Below, piece by piece: positions 1 through 7,007 of a DNA stretch of 50,700 nucleotides (its first letter is position 1; every line of letters starts with the position of its first letter). The DNA comes from Actinomycetota bacterium (GTDB taxonomy: Bacteria; Actinomycetota; Geothermincolia; Geothermincolales; RBG-13-55-18). The position numbers and the translations under genes are program-made. The notes beneath the pieces are model-generated. The model worked only from the letters and a program-made list of their open reading frames with translations. It made no database searches and was not told the origin of the DNA. Location of the stretch: the NCBI GenBank assembly GCA_016931915.1, contig JAFGDU010000107.1:1-50700 (forward strand), in the 5' to 3' direction.

Positions 1-2
1 AC

Positions 3-665
3 CGCGCCGATTTCATGACCCTGGTGGCACGCACCGAGAAGAGGAAGGGCTACAAGGGCATGAGCCTCTTCCTGGTGGACACCGACACCCCCGGTTTCGT
101 GGTCAACCGCAAGCTGGACAAGGTGGGCTGCCGCGCATCGGACACGGCGGAGATCTTCTTCGAGGACATGATGATCCCCGAGGACTCAATGCTGGGAGAG
201 GAAGGCCGCGGCTTCTACAACATCATGTGGGAGCTGCAGGGAGAGCGGCTTATCGCGGCCGCGCTTTCGGTCGCCGGCTCAAAGCTGGTCCTGGAAGAAG
301 CCATCGCATACACCAAGGAGCGGGAGCAGTTCGGCAAGCCCATCTGCAAGAACCAGGCCATCGCCCACCGCATCGCCGACCTGGCGACGAAGCTCGAGGC
401 CTGCGAGGCGTTCCTCTATTCGTGCGCCTGGAAGGTTAACCAGGGAGAGTTCCCAGCGGGCGAGATCTCCATGGTCAAGCTGATGACCTCCCGAGTGGCC
501 TTCGAGGTTGCCGACGAGTGCATGCAGTTCATGGGCGGCTACGGCTACATGATGGAGTATCCGGTGCAGAGGTCTTGGAGGGACTCGCGCCTGGGACGTA
601 TCGGCGGCGGCACGGACGAGATCATGCGCGAGATCATCGCCACCACCATGGGACTCTATGCATAG
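3..665 (+). CDS. Acyl-CoA dehydrogenase, C-terminal part (5' end outside window)
   Basis: The reading frame is open from base 3, so the N-terminal domain lies upstream of the window. What remains is the middle beta domain and the C-terminal helical domain of an FAD-dependent acyl-CoA dehydrogenase, which forms the alpha-beta double bond of an acyl-CoA and passes electrons to ETF. Family motifs seen are REQFGKPICKNQAI and QFMGGYGYMMEYPVQRSWRD, followed by IGGGTDEIMREII. The usual short/medium-chain catalytic Glu of the 'YEGT' motif is Gly here (IGGGT). The Glu in WELQGERL fits the alternative catalytic position known from long-chain and isovaleryl-CoA dehydrogenases, so a long- or branched-chain substrate is likely. 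The gene ends at a strong terminator and is convergent with the hydratase pair. Family assignment is firm; the substrate is inferred. Confidence 0.95.
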   Translation, partial: RADFMTLVARTEKRKGYKGMSLFLVDTDTPGFVVNRKLDKVGCRASDTAEIFFEDMMIPEDSMLGEEGRGFYNIMWELQGERLIAAALSVAGSKLVLEEAIAYTKEREQFGKPICKNQAIAHRIADLATKLEACEAFLYSCAWKVNQGEFPAGEISMVKLMTSRVAFEVADECMQFMGGYGYMMEYPVQRSWRDSRLGRIGGGTDEIMREIIATTMGLYA

Positions 666-680
666 TCTGAAGTCTGAAGA

Positions 681-708
681 AAAGGGCGCGGGAGACCGCG
701 CCCTTTTT
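681..708 (+). terminator. Rho-independent terminator after acyl-CoA dehydrogenase
   Basis: A 10-bp perfect stem (AAAGGGCGCG pairing with CGCGCCCTTT) with a 6-nt loop GGAGAC runs directly into a T tract. It lies 16 nt after the stop codon of the plus-strand gene. Because the genes converge it may also act on the minus-strand hydratase transcript, where an A/T tract flanks the same stem. Confidence 0.9.
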
Positions 709-718
709 ACATAGGGAT

Positions 719-1144
719 CTATGGGATGTATACGGTAGCTTCCGCTCCCTTGAGGACCTCGCTGCCGTCCTCCTTCTCGGCCCATACATCCAGGACCACC
801 AGGTTGCCGTCCAGTTTCTCCCGCACCTTCCCCTTGAAGAGGACCGTCTCCTCCGGGATGACCATGCCGCGGAACTGGCAGGAGAGCTTCTTCAGATAGC
901 CGGGGTCGCCTATCCAGTCCACCACCGTCTTGCCCAGCAGGGCCATGTTGAAGAGGCCGTGCGCGATAACGTCCGGCAGCATGGCCACGTCCTTGGCGAA
1001 GAAGGGATTGGTGTGGATGGGGTTGAAGTCGCCGCCGGCACCGGCGTAGATAACGGCATCCATGCGGTCGAACTTGTGGGAGAATACGGGTATTTCCTGG
1101 CCCACCTCTATATCGTCGAACTTGAGATCGCATAGTTCCGCCAT
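719..1144 (-). CDS. MaoC-type (R)-specific enoyl-CoA hydratase/dehydratase
   Basis: A 141-residue single hot-dog-fold protein. The hydratase-2 signature is present as GAGGDFNPIHTN, supplying the catalytic Asp and His that hydrate a trans-2-enoyl-CoA (or dehydrate a 3-hydroxyacyl thioester). The ATG at 1144 is preceded at good spacing by GGGGAGG; a longer reading with 15 more residues runs into the upstream gene and has no such site. It follows the FAS1-like gene by 5 nt, so the two are co-transcribed. This pairing of a FAS1-like and a MaoC subunit is the layout of heterodimeric HadAB-type dehydratases and of two-subunit enoyl-CoA hydratases, with the active site in this subunit. It fits beta-oxidation with the adjacent acyl-CoA dehydrogenase; a role in lipid synthesis cannot be excluded. 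Confidence 0.9.
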   Translation of the reverse strand: MAELCDLKFDDIEVGQEIPVFSHKFDRMDAVIYAGAGGDFNPIHTNPFFAKDVAMLPDVIAHGLFNMALLGKTVVDWIGDPGYLKKLSCQFRGMVIPEETVLFKGKVREKLDGNLVVLDVWAEKEDGSEVLKGAEATVYIP

Positions 1145-1149
1145 GGCTA

Positions 1150-1587
1150 TCAACCTCCCCTGATGATGAAGGTGGCCCTGGCGCGGCACACCAGTTCGTC
1201 GTCCTGGTTCCTCGACTCGCCCTCATAGACCACGAAGTCCAGGTTGCCCTTCTCGTAGATATCGGCGATCTTTCCCGTCTCGATGAGCACGTCGTTGGGC
1301 TTTACCACCGTGAACCACTCGAACTCCTGGGCGCCGTGTACCAGCATGGCCAGGTTCAGCTTGACCTCCTGGTCGAGGAGGACCATCCCCGCACCACGCA
1401 GGCCGTATACCGCCGCGAAGTTGGGCATGGCGATGATGTCCCCGTATTTCGTGGTCGCGGCGAACTCCTCGTCGTGGTAGATGGGGCGCCCATCCTTGGC
1501 GGCCGAGGCATACTCCCTCATCTTCTCGCGGCCGATCTCGTATTTCAGCGGACCGTACGCCTTTCCTATCCACTTGTGGTCTACCAT
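1150..1587 (-). CDS. FAS1-like dehydratase domain protein (MaoC_dehydrat_N), partner of MaoC
   Basis: A 145-residue hot-dog protein of the FAS1-like dehydratase family, recognisable from the N-terminal GKAYGPLKYEIGREKMREYA block, the IYHDEEFAATTKYGDIIAMP segment and the closing LVCRARATFIIRGG strand. It lacks the GDxNPIH catalytic motif, as expected for the structural, substrate-binding half of a heterodimer. The ATG at 1587 has a good ribosome site (AAAGGAG) 7-8 nt upstream. The MaoC gene starts 5 nt after its stop. A promoter matching TTGTCC-17-TAGAAT lies just upstream (1636-1664). The predicted complex would handle 3-hydroxyacyl/enoyl thioesters; the chain length and the CoA or ACP carrier cannot be told from sequence. 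Confidence 0.88.
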   Translation of the reverse strand: MVDHKWIGKAYGPLKYEIGREKMREYASAAKDGRPIYHDEEFAATTKYGDIIAMPNFAAVYGLRGAGMVLLDQEVKLNLAMLVHGAQEFEWFTVVKPNDVLIETGKIADIYEKGNLDFVVYEGESRNQDDELVCRARATFIIRGG

Positions 1588-1635
1588 GGCCTCACTCCTT
1601 TCCCTTGTCTCCCCCTCCCCGACACGAGCAACAAG

Positions 1636-1664
1636 ATTCTATCACCGCACCTGGCAGCGGACAA
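1636..1664 (-). promoter_or_regulatory. Promoter of the hydratase pair
   Basis: On the minus strand TTGTCC (1659-1664) and TAGAAT (1636-1641) are separated by 17 bp. The site sits 49 bp upstream of the FAS1-like start codon and directly behind the terminator of the preceding gene, an arrangement that isolates this small operon. Confidence 0.55.
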
Positions 1665-1670
1665 TAATAA

Positions 1671-1688
1671 AGGGCCCCGAAGGGCCCT
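1671..1688 (-). terminator. Terminator with UUCG tetraloop
   Basis: On the minus strand a 7-bp stem AGGGCCC/GGGCCCT closes a TTCG tetraloop and is followed by TTTATTATT. It lies about 80 bp past the stop codon of the Cys/Asp-rich protein gene and should end that transcript. Confidence 0.75.
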
Positions 1689-1765
1689 GTTGCAGTCGAC
1701 TTTTTTGCAGCTCTGACATATTCACATGCGACGGTACTCCTTGCAGGGCCGGCGTACCCGTCCTT

Positions 1766-2242
1766 CTATTCCCCGCCGCGATTCTGGCCCTGCGTGCCGT
1801 CGCCGTCGCAGGTCTCGTCGCACAGCCTGTCCTGAATGCGGTCGCAATCGCCGGCACATTCCCCGTTCTGCGCCCCGGCGTTCGCCTGCGGGCCTTGCGC
1901 GGCGTTCTCCTCCGCCTGGTCGCCGTTGCGGTTCTGCTCGCCGTCGCAGGTGCCATCGCATTCACCATCGCAGTCGCGCTCGCGCAACCTCTCGTGGTCG
2001 CAATCGCCCTCGCATGCGCCGTTCTCCTCGCCAACACAGTTCTCGGCGCGGATGTTACTCTCCTCACTGCCATTGCGGCAGCCGAAGGAGAACGCGTCAC
2101 CGGCGGCGCTGGAAACGCCGTCCTCTGTACTGCTGGCTCCGGACCCATTACCGGATACCCCGGCGGCCACGGCTATACCCGCGGACACCATCAAGGCCAG
2201 GACCACAACGGATACCGCGATAATCGTTCCCTTGTTCCTCAA
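1766..2242 (-). CDS. Secreted or membrane-anchored Cys/Asp-rich small protein
   Basis: A 158-residue protein of unknown family. Residues 1-27 (MRNKGTIIAVSVVVLALMVS and following) form a signal peptide or anchor. The rest is strongly acidic and holds 11 cysteines, mostly in short units of the type C-(D/A/E)-G-x-C-D: ACEGDCD, DCDGECDGTCDGE, ECAGDCD and LCDETCDG. Such spacing suggests disulfide-rich or metal-binding loops outside the cytoplasm. A TTG start at 2242 is chosen because AGGAGGTGATC precedes it at 5-8 nt; other frames over the same bases are open only because of the GC bias and lack a start signal. It is divergent from the ECF sigma gene with 266 bp between them, so it may belong to that regulon. 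No function can be assigned. Confidence 0.72.
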   Translation of the reverse strand: MRNKGTIIAVSVVVLALMVSAGIAVAAGVSGNGSGASSTEDGVSSAAGDAFSFGCRNGSEESNIRAENCVGEENGACEGDCDHERLRERDCDGECDGTCDGEQNRNGDQAEENAAQGPQANAGAQNGECAGDCDRIQDRLCDETCDGDGTQGQNRGGE

Positions 2243-2425
2243 ACCCGATCACCTCCTCCTTTTTCGTTTTCAACCCTTAATACGCTCCCTGACGCCGTTA
2301 TGTACGCCACATTTTAGTTCCCCGGAATCGCGCCGGGCACCGGGACCGGCAAGGATCGCTACTGAGGGAGAACCGCGTGCCATACCCCTCGACATGCTGC
2401 TTGCCGATTATTCGTTTCCTGCTCA

Positions 2426-2446
2426 TACCATGTCGGTATCATGGTA
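2426..2446. promoter_or_regulatory. Inverted repeat upstream of ECF sigma gene
   Basis: TACCATG and CATGGTA form perfect 7-bp arms around a 7-nt loop, followed by AAAA. It lies 63 bp before the sigma factor start codon in the divergent intergenic region. The form fits an operator or a leader hairpin; the 4-A tail on this strand does not make it a terminator. Confidence 0.4.
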
Positions 2447-2508
2447 AAAACGGCCGTTCATATGGGAACCTTAGGACGTATGTACAGGTGAAGGGAAAGG
2501 CACGGTAA

Positions 2509-3051
2509 TTGGCTCCTCTGGAGGAACTGGCGCAAAGGACCGCCGATGGTGACCAAGACGCCTTCGCGGAGATATATGGGACGCTTCTGGAGCCTATATA
2601 CAGGTATCTCTACTGGAACCTGGCCTCCAGGGAGGACGCCGAAGACCTGGCAGAGGAGGTCTTCCTCAGGTGTCTGGTGAATATCAGTAGCTACGATCCT
2701 AAACGCGGTCCCTTCAAGGCCTGGGCTTTCCGCATAGCCCACAACCTCATGGTAGACCACCAGCGCCGGCGAGGTAGGAGGGGCCAGGAGGAGCTGAAGG
2801 ATGACGTGGAGAACGGCGCACCCACCGCGCCGCAGAGCCTGGAGGAGGACGAAAGGGCGCAAGCGCTGAGGGAATCCCTGGACGGGCTGCCCTCCAGCCA
2901 GAGACAGGTGATAGTGATGAAATTCTTCGCCGAGATGAGCAACGCGGAAGTGGCGAAAGCCATCGGTCGCAGCGAGGGGGCGGTCAACGCCATGCAGCAC
3001 CGCGCCCTGCGCCGCCTGGGAAAGAATTTGGAAGAGAAGGGCTGGAAGTGA
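2509..3051 (+). CDS. ECF-type RNA polymerase sigma factor (sigma-70 family)
   Basis: A 180-residue sigma factor with only regions 2 and 4. Region 2 spans about residues 12-85 and includes the core-binding SREDAEDLAEEVFLRCL and the -10-recognising FRIAHNLMVDHQRRR. Region 4 spans about residues 120-175 with LPSSQRQVIVMKF and the helix-turn-helix NAEVAKAIGRSEGAVNAMQ. The linker is Glu-rich. The start is TTG at 2509, with AAAGG 9 nt upstream. Its stop overlaps the start of the following membrane protein gene (TGATG), so the two are translationally coupled; in actinobacteria this pairing with a DUF5667 protein is common and the partner is a plausible anti-sigma or signal-sensing protein. Its targets are unknown. 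Confidence 0.93.
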   Translation: MAPLEELAQRTADGDQDAFAEIYGTLLEPIYRYLYWNLASREDAEDLAEEVFLRCLVNISSYDPKRGPFKAWAFRIAHNLMVDHQRRRGRRGQEELKDDVENGAPTAPQSLEEDERAQALRESLDGLPSSQRQVIVMKFFAEMSNAEVAKAIGRSEGAVNAMQHRALRRLGKNLEEKGWK

Positions 3052-4028
3052 TGGCATCCATGCGACGGGACAGGAAGGAGGCGCTGGAAGCGTCGGCCGC
3101 CTCCTTCCTCTCGCAGGTGGAGACACCCGGTGTGTCGAGACGCCTCTCGGACTACGGCCTGCAGCGCGTGTGGGCGCGGGCGGAGAAACTGCGCGAGGCA
3201 AAGGCACCGGCAGCGGCCAGGCGCGCATCCCGCAACCCCGCCCTGCTGCGCCACGTGATCGTCGTTGCCGTGGTGGTCATCATGGTGATGCTGGTCTCAA
3301 CCACGGGAGCCTACGCCATCTCCTATAACGCCCAGCCGGACTCACCTCTGTACGGAACCAAGATATTCTTCGAGCGGGCGCGGATAACCCTCACGCCCTC
3401 GAGTGCGGAGGATATACGTCTCGAGATTAGTTTCTCCGAGCGGCGCATGGAGGAGCTGCAGAGCATGGTAAGCTCGGGCAATGATGAGGGAGCCGACCGC
3501 TGGCTGCGGGAATACCGCCGCAACGTCGAGGGAGCCGGAGTCCTCCTCGATACCATATCGTCGAAGGAAGCGGAGGAGCTCTCCACGCAGTTCCAGGAGA
3601 TGCTCGACCGGCAGGCACACGTGATGCAGGGCATGGGACAGGGTCAGCCGCTTGGGCTCAGCGAGCCCATCGAGGATGCCTACCGTGTCTGCGACGAGGA
3701 GAGGATGCGCATGCGCCAGCGCAGCGGCCAGCAGGGACAGGGGAATCCGCAACAGGAGCCCGGGGGACATAAGCAGGAAGGTAACTGCCCTGCCTCACAT
3801 GAGACCTCATTACAGGAGGAACCGGGAACTGTGGAAGAAACCGGGGTAGCAGACGAAAGCCCCGTGTCGGAAAACACCCATTCCAGGCTCAATACGGAAG
3901 CCCCCGTGGAAACCTCGCCTGCGGCGGACGATGTGCAGGAGAACGGATACACCATGGCCGAAGAGGGAGCCGGGCAACAGGGCGCGGGATACCAGGAGGG
4001 CGGAATGCGCCGGGGCTGCGTGCCCTAG
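3051..4028 (+). CDS. One-pass membrane protein with DUF5667-like domain (putative sigma regulator)
   Basis: About 325 residues. A 65-residue basic cytoplasmic segment is followed by one transmembrane helix (HVIVVAVVVIMVMLVSTTGA, about residues 68-90). Next comes an extracytoplasmic helical domain starting NAQPDSPLYGTKIFFERAR, which matches the DUF5667 pattern of a YGxK motif then long amphipathic helices. The C-terminal 130 residues are low-complexity (Gln, Glu, Pro, Gly) and end in GGMRRGCVP. Starts at GTG 3048 or ATG 3051 overlap the sigma stop codon; I chose ATG. The coupling and topology fit a regulator that holds the sigma factor at the membrane, but the N-terminal segment has no recognisable zinc anti-sigma motif (no HxxxCxxC), so the anti-sigma role is inference. 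Confidence 0.82.
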   Translation: MASMRRDRKEALEASAASFLSQVETPGVSRRLSDYGLQRVWARAEKLREAKAPAAARRASRNPALLRHVIVVAVVVIMVMLVSTTGAYAISYNAQPDSPLYGTKIFFERARITLTPSSAEDIRLEISFSERRMEELQSMVSSGNDEGADRWLREYRRNVEGAGVLLDTISSKEAEELSTQFQEMLDRQAHVMQGMGQGQPLGLSEPIEDAYRVCDEERMRMRQRSGQQGQGNPQQEPGGHKQEGNCPASHETSLQEEPGTVEETGVADESPVSENTHSRLNTEAPVETSPAADDVQENGYTMAEEGAGQQGAGYQEGGMRRGCVP

Positions 4029-4060
4029 AGGGCAGGGGACCGGGTAGATTATCCTGCTTT

Positions 4061-4561
4061 TCAGGGATCGGGCATGGTGGGAGTATTCCCGGCGGCGTCA
4101 TCCTCTTCCTCGTGGTCCAGCACCACTATGGGGATCTCGCCGGGTTTGACGTAGCCCATCTCCCTCGCCTCCAGCTCCACGAACCTGTCCGTCATATCCC
4201 AGGCCTTGCGCTCCTCAAGCGCGAGGGTACGCGACCGTTCCTCCGCCAGCTCGGCTTCCGCCTGGGAGAGGTTGCGTTTGCTCTCGATCACGCGCGTTAC
4301 CGGCCCCAGCAGTATATAGGTTATGAGCCCGGCTGCGAGGACGATCAGTATCGCCATGACCACCATGCGCCTTCTCCTGACCTTGGTCGGCGGCCTGCAA
4401 TTCCTGGTCCTGGCCTGCCCTTTCCCGCCTCCAGCAGCACCCTCGCTTGCGCGCCCGCCCTCGATGACGCGTAAGCGTCGAGACCCCTTCTCAGCCGGAC
4501 GCGAAGAAGGCCGTGAGGCAGCGCGTTCCCCGCCTTTATCGCCCCTGGATCGCCTGCTCAT
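4061..4561 (-). CDS. FtsB/DivIC-like septum formation initiator protein
   Basis: A 166-residue bitopic protein. A very basic, low-complexity cytoplasmic N-terminus of about 65 residues leads to KVRRRRMVVMAILIVLAAGL (transmembrane helix). This is followed by a coiled coil (SKRNLSQAEAELAEERSRTL, about residues 92-120). The FtsB/DivIC hallmark near the end is REMGYVKPGEIPIVV, which matches the usual 'A(R)e.lGyvkpgE' motif. Family members bridge FtsL and FtsQ/DivIB in the divisome. A TTG 48 nt further upstream extends the frame, but it sits where a TATAAT at 4614-4619 would place the transcript start and has no ribosome site, so ATG 4561 is preferred. The gene stands alone, convergent with the sigma/membrane pair. 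Confidence 0.85.
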   Translation of the reverse strand: MSRRSRGDKGGERAASRPSSRPAEKGSRRLRVIEGGRASEGAAGGGKGQARTRNCRPPTKVRRRRMVVMAILIVLAAGLITYILLGPVTRVIESKRNLSQAEAELAEERSRTLALEERKAWDMTDRFVELEAREMGYVKPGEIPIVVLDHEEEDDAAGNTPTMPDP

Positions 4562-4613
4562 TTTTTTACTCTTCTTTTTTTTGACATCAGTTCTATTATT
4601 CTTTATCAATAGT

Positions 4614-4619
4614 ATTATA
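4614..4619 (-). promoter_or_regulatory. -10 element upstream of the FtsB-like gene
   Basis: A perfect TATAAT lies in an A/T-rich patch on the minus strand, 53 bp before the chosen ATG. No good -35 hexamer is seen 16-18 bp upstream, so this is a weak or extended-type promoter candidate. Confidence 0.4.
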
Positions 4620-4840
4620 ATAGCCCTTTAATTTACAAGTACCCCTGCTTTAACGCCATATCCTGGATCCATATCATCATGTATGGACATGAAAATGCGG
4701 GTCAGGATTTCTTTGCGGCGTTAAGAGGACCGGCATGGCAATCTGGGGGTATGCCTGGAACGATGGGAGCCGTGACGGGATAGCGCCGCAAGCCGGTTTG
4801 CAGCCCTTTCCGACCGGATGGGATTGTCTGGATGCGGGCT

Positions 4841-6484
4841 TTAGAAAGGTGGGCCGGACTCCGTCCACCTCAACTTCTCCGTGAGCTCCCCGAGCAGCCC
4901 CCGCTTCGCGGGATCGATGCGGTCGAAAGCGAAATCCGCCTCGTCGGTATAGAACCCGACATCGGCGGCACCTTTCGGGTCGAGGCTTGCCGATATCTTC
5001 TTCTGCCACTCGTTGTAGTTGCCCGCCAGGGGGCTGAACGCCTTGCGTACCGGCGCTATGAAGGCGGACAGGGGGGTCATGCAAAGCCGGATGGCGTTGA
5101 GGCTGGCCGAGTATTCGATGGGGTTCAGGGAGTCCAGGGATTCCTTGCTGTCCACGGAGTAGGCGTAAAGGACCTCGCAGTGTGCCCAGGTGTTGTTCTC
5201 GTAGGGCACGAAGTAGGGGTTGTTCCCCCCGTCCTCCATGAAGGCGCCCTTGTCGAAGAACTCCATCTTGGCCTCTGCTATGGCGTCCACCCACTTCATC
5301 TGGGTGTCCAAGGCCTCGTTACCGTCCAGGCAGGTCCCGAAGATGCCGCCAGGCCGGAAGGCGAGGGGAATGATGCTCACACGCAGCAGGTTGAGGCCCA
5401 TAAAGGAAGCCATGGGCCCCATCTTGTTCAGGTCCAGCATGAAGCCGTCATAATCCAGGACGATGCGTTTGATCACTTGCTCCTGGAACTCTATCTCCCC
5501 CTCGGAGTCGCCGGCCAGGACCAGGGTCAGGGGGTACGCGAAGGTATCGGCGAGTATCGACCTGATGGCCTTGGTCTCCAGGAGGTTGAAGCCGGTGTGG
5601 GGCATCATCAGGGCGGTGTAGGCCACCGGGGCGATCCTGACGCAGCCGTAACCGACCTCCGCCTCCCCTATCTTGTAGAGGGCATCGGCGAACTCGCGTG
5701 GTCCGGGGAAGAACATCATGTAAAAGCGGATGTTATCCGGCACCTCGACCCGGGAATCGAGGACAAGGCCCTCGCTTTTCATCTGCGCCGGTCCCGGCCA
5801 GTTATAGAGCTTCACGGCGCACTTGGTGAATACCCCCAGCCCGGAGAGGGCCCCCAGGGATCCCCGCATGATGCCGCGCAGGGAGGGGCCCGGCCCATCG
5901 CCGCTGTACCATCCCAGCCCCGATCCCGGCGTGCCCAGCCTCAGCACCTCCCCGTCGGGAAGCACCCACTCCACCCCCATGACGTTGCGGGCACTGTAGG
6001 CCATGTAGATACAGTCGTGCCCCACCCCGCTCATGGAGGTGGCACTGGCCAGCGGCGAGCAGGAGGGGCCCGCCCCGATGATGTGGGTGTTGAGGCCGAG
6101 CTTCATGGTCTCGGCCTGGAGCTGGGCGCCGCTGACGTACGGCTCCACCACCGCCACCATGTTGCGCTCGTCTATCTCCAGGATGCGGTCCATGCGGCGC
6201 AAGTCCAGCTGCACCACGTCCTCGGTTGTGGGTCCCGATGCCGCGCCCCATCCGGTGGACAGCGCTTTAAACTTCAGGCCGTGGCGGTTGCATATCCTGA
6301 CCACGTCCTGCACCTCCCCGGTAGAGCAGGGCAGGACCGCGGCCACCGGCCGCCTGATCCACAGCGCCGGATCGTCGTTGAGGAAAGGCTGCCAGGCGTA
6401 TCCCTCCAGCACCGCCGGCTCCCGCGATACGTTATCGGGTCCTACCGCTTCCTCTAGTTCCCTGTATGCTTCGTCCGTTATCAT
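4841..6484 (-). CDS. FAD-binding PCMH-type oxidoreductase (GlcD/VAO-like), paralog 1
   Basis: A 547-residue flavoprotein of the vanillyl-alcohol oxidase/GlcD superfamily. The FAD-binding PCMH domain covers about residues 45-220, with RRPVAAVLPCSTGEVQDVVR, ALSTGWG (pyrophosphate loop) and GAGPSCSPLASATSMSGVGHD; the rest is the substrate-binding cap. It is clearly paralogous to the protein at 8553-10232: both share MKLGLNTHIIGAGP, DGEVLRLGTPGSGL, GDGPGPSLRGIMRGS and the C-terminal WTESGPP. The ATG at 6484 follows GGAGGTGG at 5-7 nt. The gene is last in the redox cluster, after the ferredoxin. The family oxidises 2-hydroxyacids, phenols or aldehydes; the neighbouring FixC-like and ferredoxin genes suggest electrons pass to an iron-sulfur carrier rather than to oxygen. 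Substrate unknown. Confidence 0.88.
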   Translation of the reverse strand: MITDEAYRELEEAVGPDNVSREPAVLEGYAWQPFLNDDPALWIRRPVAAVLPCSTGEVQDVVRICNRHGLKFKALSTGWGAASGPTTEDVVQLDLRRMDRILEIDERNMVAVVEPYVSGAQLQAETMKLGLNTHIIGAGPSCSPLASATSMSGVGHDCIYMAYSARNVMGVEWVLPDGEVLRLGTPGSGLGWYSGDGPGPSLRGIMRGSLGALSGLGVFTKCAVKLYNWPGPAQMKSEGLVLDSRVEVPDNIRFYMMFFPGPREFADALYKIGEAEVGYGCVRIAPVAYTALMMPHTGFNLLETKAIRSILADTFAYPLTLVLAGDSEGEIEFQEQVIKRIVLDYDGFMLDLNKMGPMASFMGLNLLRVSIIPLAFRPGGIFGTCLDGNEALDTQMKWVDAIAEAKMEFFDKGAFMEDGGNNPYFVPYENNTWAHCEVLYAYSVDSKESLDSLNPIEYSASLNAIRLCMTPLSAFIAPVRKAFSPLAGNYNEWQKKISASLDPKGAADVGFYTDEADFAFDRIDPAKRGLLGELTEKLRWTESGPPF

Positions 6485-6573
6485 GCAGCCACCTCCGAAG
6501 GTTTATGCGCCATGAATGCACAGGACCGCCGCAGCCGGCAGACAGCACCGAATGCCGGAGAGCGGTTGTATAT

Positions 6574-6602
6574 ATAATAATGGGCGCAGCCGGGCGAGGC
6601 AA
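6574..6602 (-). promoter_or_regulatory. Possible internal promoter for flavin oxidoreductase 1
   Basis: On the minus strand TTGCCT (6597-6602) and TATTAT (6574-6579) are 17 bp apart in the 226-bp gap between the ferredoxin gene and oxidoreductase 1. The gap is unusually long for this cluster, which supports a separate promoter. Confidence 0.4.
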
Positions 6603-6710
6603 AACCACCTCTGTCGATGTCCGCATTCACTCACGTGGCCGTATCGATGAGCACGGCTCGCCTCTTCGCTCGGGCTTCAGCTGCCTCGGGCTCGACTCGG
6701 CGCGCGGCTC

Positions 6711-6992
6711 TCAGCCGTATTTGATCGTCACGCCGGAGCCGGCGGCCGGATATGAGAAGTCGATGGCCTCCGGCACGCATATCTCCCAGCATGCGGCGCA
6801 CTCCAGGCAGAGCTCACCGTAGCGCGGGGCCAGCCTGGCCTTGCCGTCCTTCACCGACCACAGCCCGGCCGAGCATACCTTGACGCACATCCCGCATCCA
6901 TTGCACTTCTCCACGTCGTACTCTATAAAATCTCCGGTGTCACCCTCCTTGTGGAAGACCACCTTCTTGATGTCGATCTTGAACTCGTCCAT
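6711..6992 (-). CDS. FixX-like ferredoxin with two [4Fe-4S] motifs
   Basis: A 93-residue ferredoxin. The first cluster motif is CNGCGMCVKVC (residues 30-40) and the second CLECAACWEICVP (about residues 62-74), both CxxCxxCxxxC. The short N-terminus (DEFKIDIKKVVFHKEGDTGD) and the position 15 nt after a FixC-like flavoprotein match FixX-type ferredoxins, which accept electrons from FixC/ETF-quinone oxidoreductase-type flavoproteins. The ATG at 6992 is preceded by GGGAGGG. The expected role is to carry electrons between the FixC-like protein and the two PCMH oxidoreductases or the respiratory chain; the direction is not evident from sequence. Confidence 0.9.
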   Translation of the reverse strand: MDEFKIDIKKVVFHKEGDTGDFIEYDVEKCNGCGMCVKVCSAGLWSVKDGKARLAPRYGELCLECAACWEICVPEAIDFSYPAAGSGVTIKYG

Positions 6993-7007
6993 GTCTTATC
7001 CCTCCCC

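Noticed and set aside
1642..2447. Alternative frames of 158-203 residues over the Cys/Asp-rich gene on both strands
   Set aside because: Arg- or Ser/Pro-rich compositions without signal peptide continuity or ribosome sites; only the frame from TTG 2242 has an AGGAGGTGATC site and a signal peptide.
4832..6457. 541-codon open frame on the plus strand
   Set aside because: It is exactly antisense to the FAD oxidoreductase, has no family motif or ribosome site, and reflects codon bias in GC-rich DNA.
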